Part shown: piece after piece, positions 7,697 through 15,611 of the stretch
Position numbering within the stretch: the stretch's first letter is position 1
Layout: the number at the start of each line of letters is the position of its first letter
Assembly: GCA_045532455.1 (NCBI GenBank)
Contig: JAZSFX010000010.1
Span: 116,404 to 180,403 of the forward strand
Length of the DNA stretch: 64,000 nt
Reading direction: 5' to 3'
Origin: Ornithomonoglobus_A sp045532455
GTDB taxonomy: Bacteria > Bacillota > Clostridia > UBA1381
The notes under the pieces: model-generated
The model's database searches: none
The model's input: only the letters and a program-made list of their open reading frames with translations
Told to the model about the DNA's origin: nothing
Made by a program: the position numbers and the translations under genes

Positions 7697-8461
7697 ATGA
7701 TAAGATTTTTTAAGAATTTACCCATAATGAAGTACATATTCTTTGCTATTGGCATTCTTTTGCTTTCCTCAGGTGTTTTTGGACTGTTTACCTCGGTAAC
7801 TATAAGTGCGCTTATATGTGCCATATTGGGTGTAATATTTATTGTTGGCTCAATGTTTTACAATATTTTTGTAAACTCACCAAGAGTATCAACACGAGTA
7901 TTAAGGTATATTGTTGTTTTGGGAACTTTCGTATGGCTTTTTATATGTTTTGCTCTTTTTGTCTATGGTAACACAGGACGTCCTTCATACACCGAGGACA
8001 CTCTGATTGTTGTAGGTTGCGGAGAAGCTACATCGTCGAAACCTTCAAATGCTTTGAAAAGACGCTTGGATGTGGCTGTTGATTATCTGAAAACAAATCC
8101 ATATTCGTATGTTGTTGTTTCGGGCAGCGGTAGTAATAATACTATGACTGAGGCCGACATTATGGCGATTTATCTTCAAAATCACAATATAGACTCTTCG
8201 CGAATAATAAAAGAAACAAAGTCGAAAACTATGTTAGACCGTTTTAAGCAATCTAAAAAAATGATAGACTCGCGTATAGATGGTGAATATCGCTGTGTTA
8301 CAATAACGAGTGCAGTTCAGGTACTTCGTTCTCAGCTTATGGCACGAAGATGCGGACTAAGAACAAGCTTCGTGGGAGTCAGAACGGATTTTCTGGGTGT
8401 GCCCACAAGCTATATGCACGAACTTCTTACACTTATAAGGTTTGTATTATTCAAATATTAA
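7697..8461 (+). CDS. YdcF/SanA-like DUF218 membrane protein
   Basis: A 254-residue protein. Three to four membrane helices occupy residues 1-95, followed by a DUF218 domain. That domain is recognisable from TLIVVGCGEATSSKPS, the RRLDVAVDYLK helix, VVVSGSGS, the conserved E in MTEADIMAIYL and the ES-like KETKSKTMLDRF stretch. Family members (SanA, ElyC, YdcF) are linked to cell-envelope maintenance, but the reaction is not settled. It stands alone behind its own promoter, 34 bases ahead of prfB, and could feed transcription into it. Confidence 0.8.
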   Translation: MIRFFKNLPIMKYIFFAIGILLLSSGVFGLFTSVTISALICAILGVIFIVGSMFYNIFVNSPRVSTRVLRYIVVLGTFVWLFICFALFVYGNTGRPSYTEDTLIVVGCGEATSSKPSNALKRRLDVAVDYLKTNPYSYVVVSGSGSNNTMTEADIMAIYLQNHNIDSSRIIKETKSKTMLDRFKQSKKMIDSRIDGEYRCVTITSAVQVLRSQLMARRCGLRTSFVGVRTDFLGVPTSYMHELLTLIRFVLFKY

Positions 8462-8494
8462 ATAATAAAAATAAAATTTAAAGGACGTGAAAAA

Positions 8495-9617
8495 ATGTTA
8501 GAGTACGATCAGTACAGATTAGAGCTTGGCGCTCTAGAAAAAAACATCATAGAATTGAGGGATTCACTTTAACATTGCAGGAACAACAAGTGAAATAGAA
8601 GACCTCGAAAATCAGGCAATGCAAGAGGGTTTTTGGGACGATATGCAGGAGTCTCAAAAGGTTTTACAAAAGACCAAGCAGTTAAAGGATAAGGTTTTGA
8701 AGTATAATTCCCTATATACATTGTGGGAAGACACATTGATGATGATTGACCTTGCCAACGAGGAAAATGACGAGTCTATGCTTGATGAGATTACCGAGTC
8801 GGTAAAATCTATCAAGTCTACCATAGAAACAATGACTCTCGAAACTCTTCTTAGCGGAAAGTACGACAGTTCGAATGCCATCATCGAATTCCACGCGGGT
8901 GCGGGCGGAACAGAGGCACAGGACTGGTGCTCAATGCTTATAAGAATGTATCAGATGTGGGCACAAAAGCGTGGCTTTACAACCGAAATTATTGATAGTC
9001 TTGACGGTGATGAGGCAGGTATAAAGAGTTGTACAATGGAAATTACAGGTCTTAACGCATACGGATATTTAAAGTCTGAAAAAGGCGTGCACCGTTTAGT
9101 CAGAATTTCACCGTTTAACAGTGCGGGCAAGAGAATGACTTCCTTTGCCTCGATAGGTGTTATGCCCGAGCTTGACGACAGTGTTGAGATAGATATTCGT
9201 GCCGAGGATATTAAAATGGATACGTACCGTGCCTCAGGTGCGGGCGGTCAGCACATCAACAAAACCGACTCTGCGGTAAGACTTACTCACTTGCCGACAG
9301 GTGTGGTTGTATCGTGCCAGACGCAACGTTCTCAGCACCAGAACAAAGACTATGCTATGAAAATGCTTAAAGCCAAGCTTGTTGAGCTTGCCGAGCAACA
9401 ACAAAAAGAGAAAATCTCCGAAATTCAGGGAGAGCAAAAGGATAACGGTTGGGGCTCACAAATTCGTTCATATGTTTTTCAGCCATATACAATGGCAAAG
9501 GATTTAAGAACAGGTTACGAAATGGGTAACATAGGCGCAGTTATGGACGGTGAAATTGACGGGTTTATAAATGCGTACTTAAAATCACTGAGCTTAGGTC
9601 AGTTAGAGGCAAAATGA
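8495..9617 (+). CDS. prfB: peptide chain release factor 2, expressed by +1 programmed frameshift at a UAA codon
   Basis: RF2 releases peptides at UAA and UGA. The frame opens at 8495 (MLEYDQYRLELGALEK), reads 25 codons to CTT, meets in-frame TAA at 8570-8572, and continues after a +1 shift at 8571 (AAC) as NIAGTTSEIEDLENQ into the long frame ending at 9617. The joined product has 373 residues, normal for RF2. The RF2 discriminator SPF is in VRISPFNSAGKR and the catalytic GGQ in ASGAGGQHINKTDS. A Shine-Dalgarno-like AGGGA precedes the slippery CTT. The usual stop at this site is UGA. UAA is also read by RF1, so autoregulation would be less specific. Confidence 0.93.
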
Positions 9618-9835
9618 TTTACAGTCCCGATATAAATAAAAAATGCGCTCTGTGCCAGAGAGCAAAGCTTTTAAACGACGGTGAGGAAGAAATTCTTCTT
9701 TGCGAGTTAAAGGGAAAAACATTCCCAATCGACACCGACGGTTGCAAAAAGTTTGAGTATGATATTTTTAAAAGAAAAGTAAAAAGAAGAAAAGCATATG
9801 TGAGTGATGTAAAAGAGGAGGATTTGTTGCTATAG
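9614..9835 (+). CDS. 73-residue hypothetical protein with Cys pair
   Basis: A small protein overlapping the prfB stop codon by 4 bases (ATGA), so it is translationally coupled. It has CALC near residue 11 and two later cysteines (LLCEL, DGCKKF), which could bind a metal, and a lysine/arginine-rich tail around FKRKVKRRK. I do not recognise the family. The coupling to prfB and the terminator that follows mark it as the last gene of that unit. Confidence 0.65.
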   Translation: MIYSPDINKKCALCQRAKLLNDGEEEILLCELKGKTFPIDTDGCKKFEYDIFKRKVKRRKAYVSDVKEEDLLL

Positions 9836-9851
9836 GCAACAAGTCCTTTTT
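9820..9851 (+). terminator. terminator after prfB unit
   Basis: GGATTTGTTGC pairs with GCAACAAGTCC (one mismatch), followed by five Ts. It overlaps the end of the 73-residue ORF. Confidence 0.75.
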
Positions 9852-9898
9852 GTGTTAAAAACTGTAAATTATATTACAGTTTGCACGCCATCACCCAC

Positions 9899-9927
9899 TT
9901 GACAAAACACCAATAAAATTGTATAAT
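9899..9927 (+). promoter_or_regulatory. promoter of exonuclease-lepA unit
   Basis: Consensus TTGACA, 17 bases, TATAAT, 26 bases before the start codon at 9953. Confidence 0.8.
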
Positions 9928-9952
9928 AATTCTTAGTCAGGGGTGATATAGG

Positions 9953-10582
9953 ATGAATTTTGTTGCTATTGATTTTGAAACCGCAACATCTAAATATACC
10001 AGCATATGCAGTATGGGCATATGTGTTGTTGAAAACGGGAGAGTTGCCCAAAGAAAATCCTTTCTTATAAGACCCGTTCCGTTGGAATTTAACAGTTACA
10101 ACATAAAAATACATGGGATAACTCCCGATATGGTGGAAGACGCACCAACATTTGAGGAGCTTTGGCCACAAATCCGCCCGTATCTTGAGGGGCACACAGT
10201 TGTAGCACATAACACATCCTTTGACGTAAATGCACTTTGTGCAATACTCGATGAACTGAATATCACATACCCTGTTTTTGATTATATCTGCACCGTAAAG
10301 CTTTCGCAAAAGGCATATCCCGAGCTTGAAAGCCACAAGCTAAACAACCTTTGCGCCGCTTTGAATATCTGTTTTTCGCACCACGACGCGTGCGATGACG
10401 CCTACGCCTGCGCAATGGCACTTTTAAGAATTATGTACGATTACTCTCTTAACGATTTATCGGAGCTTTCGGAATGTTTTGACGTAGGTGTGGGACATAT
10501 ATACCCCGGTTGCAAGGTGCAGACCTGTCAGAAAACAACCAAATCGAAAAAAGCAATCAACAAAAAAAGCAAATTAATATAA
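9953..10582 (+). CDS. DnaQ-like 3'-5' exonuclease (DEDDh family)
   Basis: A 209-residue protein with the complete DEDDh set: D and E in VAIDFETATS (residues 5-14), the second aspartate in VVAHNTSFDVNAL near residue 85, and the histidine and last aspartate in HHDACDDAYA near residue 143. This is the fold of the polymerase III epsilon subunit and of free-standing DNA/RNA trimming exonucleases. The size without extra domains suggests a stand-alone enzyme. It is followed 13 bases later by lepA on the same transcript. The C-terminal 30 residues are lysine-rich. Confidence 0.85.
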   Translation: MNFVAIDFETATSKYTSICSMGICVVENGRVAQRKSFLIRPVPLEFNSYNIKIHGITPDMVEDAPTFEELWPQIRPYLEGHTVVAHNTSFDVNALCAILDELNITYPVFDYICTVKLSQKAYPELESHKLNNLCAALNICFSHHDACDDAYACAMALLRIMYDYSLNDLSELSECFDVGVGHIYPGCKVQTCQKTTKSKKAINKKSKLI

Positions 10583-10595
10583 TAGGAGAAATTAA

Positions 10596-12404
10596 ATGCC
10601 AACCCCAAGACAAGAAAAAATACGAAATTTCAGCATAATAGCACATATAGACCACGGAAAATCCACTCTTGCAGACCGTCTTTTAGAGCTTACGGGCGAG
10701 GTTGCGGATCGTGATATGGAGGAGCAACTCTTAGACAGTATGGACCTCGAAAGAGAAAGAGGTATCACCATAAAGGCGCATGCAGTACGTTTAAGATACA
10801 AGCGCGATGACGGTGAGGTTTATACATTAAATCTTATAGATACACCCGGACACGTCGACTTCAACTACGAGGTATCGCGAAGTCTTGCCGCTTGCGAGGG
10901 CGCAATCCTGATTGTTGACGCTTCTCAGGGCATTGAGGCACAGACTCTCGCAAACACATATCTTGCAATAGACCACGACCTTGAGGTAGTACCCGTTATA
11001 AACAAAATCGACCTGCCATCTGCACAGCCCGACCTTGTAAAGAACGAGATAGAGGATATAATCGGAATTCCAGCCGAGGATGCTCCGCTTGTGAGTGCAA
11101 AAACAGGTCTTAATGTTGCAGACGTTTTAGAGGAGATTGTTAATAAAATTCCTGCCCCCGACGGTGATGAAAATGCACCGCTCCGCGCCCTTATTTTCGA
11201 CTCGTACTACGACAGCTACAAGGGCGTTATAGTATATGTACGAATTAAAGAGGGCTCTTTAAAAGTGGGCGATAAAATAAAAATGATGGCAACAAACGCT
11301 CAGTTTGACGTTGTTGAGGTTGGTGTTATGCACCCGTCGGGACTTATTCCAACCGACAAACTGTCTGCAGGCGATGTTGGATATATTGCGGCAAGTATTA
11401 AAAACATACGCGATACAAACGTGGGTGATACTGTAACATGCGTTGCAAACTCTGCAAAAGAGCCGCTACCTGGATATAAAAAGGTAAACCCTATGGTTTA
11501 CTGCGGAATTTACCCCGCCGACGGCGCTCACTACGAAGACTTAAAAGAAGCACTTCTTAAATTGCAACTAAACGACGCGGCACTTATGTTTGAGCCAGAG
11601 ACCTCTGTTGCCTTAGGCTTTGGTTTCCGTTGCGGATTTTTGGGACTTCTTCATATGGAAATAATTCAGGAGCGATTAGAGCGAGAATACAACCTCGACC
11701 TTGTAACAACCGCACCGAGCGTTATCTACAAGGTATACAAAACCAACGGTGAAATGATTTGGTGTGATAACCCCACAAATCTTCCCGACCCTGTTGAGAT
11801 AGAGTATATGGAAGAGCCTATGGTTAAGGCAAGCATAATGGTACCAAAGGATTACGTGGGTAACGTTATGGACTTGTGTCAGGAACGACGCGGAATATAC
11901 AAGGATATGACATATATGGACGAAACAAGGGCTGAAATATTCTACGAATTACCGCTTAACGAAATAATCTACGATTTCTTTGATGCACTAAAATCACGTA
12001 CAAAGGGTTATGCCTCGTTTGATTACGAGCTGTTTGGCTATACACGAAGTAATCTTGTTAAGCTTGATATTCTCTTAAACGGTGAAATGGTTGATGCTCT
12101 TTCGTTTATTGTCCACAAGGACAATGCCTATGCGCGAGGCAGAAGAATGGCCGAAAAATTAAAAGAGGCTATTCCTCGTCAGCTTTTTGAAGTGCCTATT
12201 CAGGCGGCAATCGGCTCAAAAATAATTGCACGCGAAACCGTAAGAGCAATGCGTAAAGACGTATTGGCAAAGTGTTACGGCGGCGATATTACACGAAAGA
12301 AAAAGCTTTTAGAAAAACAAAAAGAAGGTAAAAAACGTATGCGTCAGGTCGGCAGTGTGGAGGTTCCTCAAGAGGCATTTATGTCGGTTTTAAAGCTCGA
12401 TTGA
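10596..12404 (+). CDS. lepA: elongation factor 4 (LepA), ribosome back-translocase GTPase
   Basis: A 602-residue translational GTPase. The P-loop is AHIDHGKSTLADRL, the G3 motif DTPGHVDF and the G4 motif NKIDLP, all in the first 140 residues. Domain II, the EF-G-like domains III and V, and the LepA-specific C-terminal domain with GGDITRKKKLLEKQKEGKKRM follow. The length matches the family. It is co-transcribed with the exonuclease and closed by a strong terminator. Confidence 0.97.
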   Translation: MPTPRQEKIRNFSIIAHIDHGKSTLADRLLELTGEVADRDMEEQLLDSMDLERERGITIKAHAVRLRYKRDDGEVYTLNLIDTPGHVDFNYEVSRSLAACEGAILIVDASQGIEAQTLANTYLAIDHDLEVVPVINKIDLPSAQPDLVKNEIEDIIGIPAEDAPLVSAKTGLNVADVLEEIVNKIPAPDGDENAPLRALIFDSYYDSYKGVIVYVRIKEGSLKVGDKIKMMATNAQFDVVEVGVMHPSGLIPTDKLSAGDVGYIAASIKNIRDTNVGDTVTCVANSAKEPLPGYKKVNPMVYCGIYPADGAHYEDLKEALLKLQLNDAALMFEPETSVALGFGFRCGFLGLLHMEIIQERLEREYNLDLVTTAPSVIYKVYKTNGEMIWCDNPTNLPDPVEIEYMEEPMVKASIMVPKDYVGNVMDLCQERRGIYKDMTYMDETRAEIFYELPLNEIIYDFFDALKSRTKGYASFDYELFGYTRSNLVKLDILLNGEMVDALSFIVHKDNAYARGRRMAEKLKEAIPRQLFEVPIQAAIGSKIIARETVRAMRKDVLAKCYGGDITRKKKLLEKQKEGKKRMRQVGSVEVPQEAFMSVLKLD

Positions 12405-12460
12405 CAAAATACGACAACAATTTTTGTACACTTTTATACAAAATAAAACGAATATTAGTA

Positions 12461-12496
12461 AAAAATTCCCAATTTTGTAAGAATTGGGAATTTTTT
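12461..12496 (+). terminator. terminator after lepA
   Basis: ATTCCCAATT pairs with AATTGGGAAT around a 7-base loop, followed by a T-run. Confidence 0.9.
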
Positions 12497-12508
12497 CCTT
12501 TTTTTGTA

Positions 12509-12537
12509 TTGATTTTATTCCCAAAATATGGTAATAT
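12509..12537 (+). promoter_or_regulatory. promoter of spo0A
   Basis: TTGATT, 17 bases, TAATAT, about 45 bases upstream of spo0A. I do not see a convincing sigma-H site or 0A box. Confidence 0.55.
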
Positions 12538-12581
12538 ATTCTTGTTAGAAATTTTAAAAATTACCAAGGGGGATATTTTTT

Positions 12582-13361
12582 ATGTCAAAAAAGACTTCGT
12601 TACTTATAGTAGATGATAATAACAGTGCCGCAAAGGATTTGGAGGAGTATTTTAACACCAAGGCCGATATGCAGGTTGTATCAATAGCAAACAACGGAAT
12701 TGAGGCGTACGAACTGATTTGCGACCTTTCGCCCGACGTTGTGATACTTGATTTGGTTATGCCAAAGCTTGACGGACTTGGACTTTTAAAGCGCTTATAT
12801 TCAAGTGCAATAAGCAAAAAGCCGATAGTTATTGTATATTCGGTATCGTCAACCTCAAGGACTATTGATGCAACACTTGGTCTTGGTGCTGATTATTATA
12901 TTATAAAGCCGCAACCGTATGATGAAATCTATGCGGTTATTGCTCAGCTTACAGGGCAGTGCGCGGTGGCAATGCCTAGTGAGAGCATAATATCAAAATC
13001 GGAGCTTTTGCGCCCCGACCTCGAAACTCTTGTTACACAAAATCTGCACGAGCTTGGCGTTCCTGCTCACATTAAGGGGTATCATTATATAAGACGTGCC
13101 ATAATGATGGTTGTAGAAAATATGGATATGCTTAATTTTATTACAAAACAACTCTACCCCGAAATTGCAAAATCGTACAGTACAACTTCGAGCAGAGTTG
13201 AAAGAGCTATACGCCACGCAATAGAGGTTGCCTGGGTAAGAGGCAAGCCCGAAACAATGAATAATGTTTTTGGCTACACAATTCATACAGGCAAGGGTAA
13301 ACCTACAAATTCCGAGTTTATTGCAATGGTTGCAGACAGAATACGTCTGCAAATCAAGTAA
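12582..13361 (+). CDS. spo0A: sporulation master regulator Spo0A
   Basis: A 259-residue response regulator. The receiver domain has the acidic pair in LLIVDDNNS and the phosphoacceptor Asp57 in VVILDLVMPKLDGL. The C-terminal effector domain is highly conserved with Spo0A: SRVERAIRHAIEVAWVRG (recognition helix region) and GKPTNSEFIAMVADRIRL. It activates entry into sporulation in Bacilli and Clostridia after phosphorylation. The window gives no linked spoIVB, and the gene is alone between two terminated or promoter-bounded units. Start supported by AAGGGGG 9 bases upstream. Confidence 0.97.
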   Translation: MSKKTSLLIVDDNNSAAKDLEEYFNTKADMQVVSIANNGIEAYELICDLSPDVVILDLVMPKLDGLGLLKRLYSSAISKKPIVIVYSVSSTSRTIDATLGLGADYYIIKPQPYDEIYAVIAQLTGQCAVAMPSESIISKSELLRPDLETLVTQNLHELGVPAHIKGYHYIRRAIMMVVENMDMLNFITKQLYPEIAKSYSTTSSRVERAIRHAIEVAWVRGKPETMNNVFGYTIHTGKGKPTNSEFIAMVADRIRLQIK

Positions 13362-13406
13362 GTATTACACATTTTTCCGTAAAAGCAAAATATTTTCAAA
13401 AAAGGA

Positions 13407-13435
13407 TTGAATTTTTGGATAAACTGTGATATTAT
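13407..13435 (+). promoter_or_regulatory. promoter of the NahK-like kinase gene
   Basis: TTGAAT, 17 bases, TATTAT, about 50 bases before the start codon at 13488. Confidence 0.6.
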
Positions 13436-13487
13436 ATAAGGTGGGTTGGATTGTATCCTAAAATAAAAGGAAGAGGATAGAGTTGTA

Positions 13488-14570
13488 ATGGCTTCTGATT
13501 TAAATGAAATATTAAGGCATTTTAATATTGTATTAGACGTTGCTTCTTACGGAAACGGGCATATAAACGACACATATTTGTGTGATAGCGACCCTAAGTA
13601 TATTCTGCAGAGAATAAACAAGGAGGTTTTTAAAAATCCTCCACAGGTTATGGAAAATATAGCCGCAGTTACCGAACACCTTGTTAAGAAAATAACAGAG
13701 GCAGGCGGTGCTGCCAACAAAGAAACACTTCAGATTGTAAGAACTGTCGATGGCGAAAGCTATTACAAGTCCACTGACGATGAGTATTTCAGAATGTATG
13801 TTTTTGTAGACGATACCATAACAAAAGAAACTGCCGAAAATCCTGAGGATTTGTATCAGGCGGCAAAGGCATTCGGAAGATTCCAGAATATGCTTTCAGA
13901 TTTCCCCGCCGATACTTTATACGAAACAATTCCCGATTTTCATAACACCAAAAAGAGAATTGATACATTCAAGGAAATTGTAGCTGCCGATAAATTCGAC
14001 AGAGCAAAAAATGTACAGGACGAAATCAATTATGCACTATTACTTGTTGACGAAATGGGTATAGTAGTAGATTTACTCGAATCGGGCGAAATACCGCTGA
14101 GAGTTACTCACAACGATACCAAGCTCAACAACGTACTTTTCGATGCAAAAACAGATACTGCACAATGTGTAATTGACCTTGATACCGTAATGCCTGGCTC
14201 GTTACTGTACGACTTTGGTGATGCTTTACGTTTTGGTGCGTCAAGCGGAACTGAAGACGAAAAAGACCTTGATAAGATTTATTTAGACCTCGATAAATTC
14301 AGTGCATTTACTGAAGGATTTTTGGAGGAGTTGTCTTCATCTATAACTCCAAAAGAGGTTGAGCTTCTTGCTTTCTCGGTTAAGCTGATTACATATGAGT
14401 GCGGAATTCGCTTCCTTGGCGACTACTTAAACGGCGATGTGTACTTTAAAATCCATTATGATGAGCACAACCTCGACCGTGCAAGAACACAGTTAAAGCT
14501 CGTTAAGGATATGACAGATAAGATGGACGAAATGAACAGAATTGTTTATAAATTTTATAACAAGAACTAA
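13488..14570 (+). CDS. phosphotransferase of the N-acetylhexosamine 1-kinase (NahK) type
   Basis: A 360-residue kinase with an aminoglycoside-phosphotransferase fold. The N-terminal part has GHINDTYL and YILQRINKEVFKNP, typical of NahK-like proteins. The catalytic loop is VTHNDTKLNNVLFD (HxDxxxxN) and the metal-binding segment is CVIDLDTV followed by DFGDALRFGA. NahK phosphorylates GlcNAc/GalNAc at C1 in sugar salvage, but sequence alone does not fix the sugar. It is monocistronic, with a promoter upstream and a terminator right after the stop. Confidence 0.78.
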   Translation: MASDLNEILRHFNIVLDVASYGNGHINDTYLCDSDPKYILQRINKEVFKNPPQVMENIAAVTEHLVKKITEAGGAANKETLQIVRTVDGESYYKSTDDEYFRMYVFVDDTITKETAENPEDLYQAAKAFGRFQNMLSDFPADTLYETIPDFHNTKKRIDTFKEIVAADKFDRAKNVQDEINYALLLVDEMGIVVDLLESGEIPLRVTHNDTKLNNVLFDAKTDTAQCVIDLDTVMPGSLLYDFGDALRFGASSGTEDEKDLDKIYLDLDKFSAFTEGFLEELSSSITPKEVELLAFSVKLITYECGIRFLGDYLNGDVYFKIHYDEHNLDRARTQLKLVKDMTDKMDEMNRIVYKFYNKN

Positions 14571-14577
14571 TTAAAGC

Positions 14578-14624
14578 TTTTAAGTGGGCTGTAAAAATAT
14601 TTTTTACAGCCACTTATTGTTTTA
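14578..14624 (+). terminator. terminator after the NahK-like gene
   Basis: AAGTGGGCTGTAAAAA pairs with TTTTTACAGCCACTT, followed by a T-rich stretch. Confidence 0.85.
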
Positions 14625-14637
14625 CGGAGGAAATTTA

Positions 14638-15225
14638 ATGGGTTATATTTATTGCATTATTGGCAAAAGCGGAACAGGCAAAGACACTGTTTTAGAAAAT
14701 CTGCTTAACTGCGATAGCATTAATTTAACAAAGATAGTGCCACACACCACGCGACCTAAGCGCGAAAACGAACGTGATGGTGTTCAGTATCATTTTGTAA
14801 CAAAGGACCAACTTCTCCAGATGGAAAAGGACTCTCAGGTTATAGAAAAACGCACATATAATACTGTTCACGGTGAATGGACATATTTTACATCAACACA
14901 AGAATTAAATGATAACACAGATTATGGTATAATTACCACACAGAAAGCTCTTCACAAGTTTTTTGATAAATTCGGTCAGGAAAGAATTTATGTCTTTTAC
15001 TTAAAGCTTGATGATAAAGAACGGTTAGAACGTTGCATTGCTCGCGAATCGGCACAGGATATTCCCAATTACAAAGAGGTTTGTCGTCGCTACCTTGCAG
15101 ATGAGGAGGATTTTGACGAACAGGAGCTTTTAACATATAAGAATTGCTCGGTTATAGATACTCTCTGCACTCCAAAAGAATGTGCCGAGAGTATAATATC
15201 CGTTATAGAAAAACATCAGAAATAA
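14638..15225 (+). CDS. guanylate kinase-like nucleoside monophosphate kinase
   Basis: A 195-residue protein of the guanylate kinase family, expected to phosphorylate GMP or a related nucleotide. The P-loop is IIGKSGTGKDTVL near residue 7. It has Asp where Ser or Thr normally follows the lysine. The GMP-binding segment VPHTTRPKRENERDGVQYHF is canonical. ATG at 14638 is chosen because GGAGG lies 8 bases upstream; the earlier in-frame start at 14584 falls inside the previous gene's terminator. It is a single gene between two terminators. Being shorter and atypical in the P-loop, it may not be the housekeeping Gmk. Confidence 0.8.
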   Translation: MGYIYCIIGKSGTGKDTVLENLLNCDSINLTKIVPHTTRPKRENERDGVQYHFVTKDQLLQMEKDSQVIEKRTYNTVHGEWTYFTSTQELNDNTDYGIITTQKALHKFFDKFGQERIYVFYLKLDDKERLERCIARESAQDIPNYKEVCRRYLADEEDFDEQELLTYKNCSVIDTLCTPKECAESIISVIEKHQK

Positions 15226-15235
15226 ATAACAAAAC

Positions 15236-15263
15236 CCCAAAGCATATATGCTTTGGGGTTTTT
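15236..15263. terminator. bidirectional terminator
   Basis: AACCCCAAAGCATA pairs with TATGCTTTGGGGTT, flanked by A-run and T-run, serving the kinase gene on plus and the PqqD-like gene on minus. Confidence 0.92.
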
Positions 15264-15264
15264 A

Positions 15265-15609
15265 TTAATTATTCCAGCGTATAAAATTATAGCTTTCCAA
15301 AATCTCGAAATACTTACACAACCGCTCATACAATGGCTCTGCCTTATCGCCAAATTTCTCCTTAAGGGCCTCGCCAAAATCGGCTACTGTTTTTTTGCCG
15401 TCAATCAGTGGCCACAAAAAGCTGCCCGTTTCATCGAGGTGCACATAGCTTATTTTTGGTTTTTTAAATAGCTTTTGTGCTATGGTGTTAAAAATTCCGT
15501 TGTTTTCAATTTCTAATGTAACTGTGTCATTTTCAACTGTCCACGAAAGTTCTTCGTTTCTTTGCGGTATTTTATCGAGATAATTTTCGAGTTCTGTGTT
15601 GTTTTTCAT
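15265..15609 (-). CDS. PqqD family protein
   Basis: A small protein of about 114 residues with the winged-helix PqqD fold: ISYVHLDETGSFLWPLIDGKKTVADFGEALKEKF in sense, ending in IRWNN. PqqD-like domains act as peptide-recognition chaperones for radical SAM or other peptide-modifying enzymes. ATG at 15609 (MKNNTELENY) is preferred, because the earlier ATG at 15630 would overlap the OPT gene by 19 bases. It is 2 bases downstream of the OPT transporter stop and clearly co-transcribed. No radical SAM enzyme or precursor peptide is visible nearby. Confidence 0.75.
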   Translation of the reverse strand: MKNNTELENYLDKIPQRNEELSWTVENDTVTLEIENNGIFNTIAQKLFKKPKISYVHLDETGSFLWPLIDGKKTVADFGEALKEKFGDKAEPLYERLCKYFEILESYNFIRWNN

Positions 15610-15611
15610 AT

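Noticed and set aside
9869..10336. A 155-codon minus-strand frame opposite the exonuclease gene
   Set aside because: It is a shadow of the well-supported DEDDh exonuclease, has no ribosome site, and covers its promoter.
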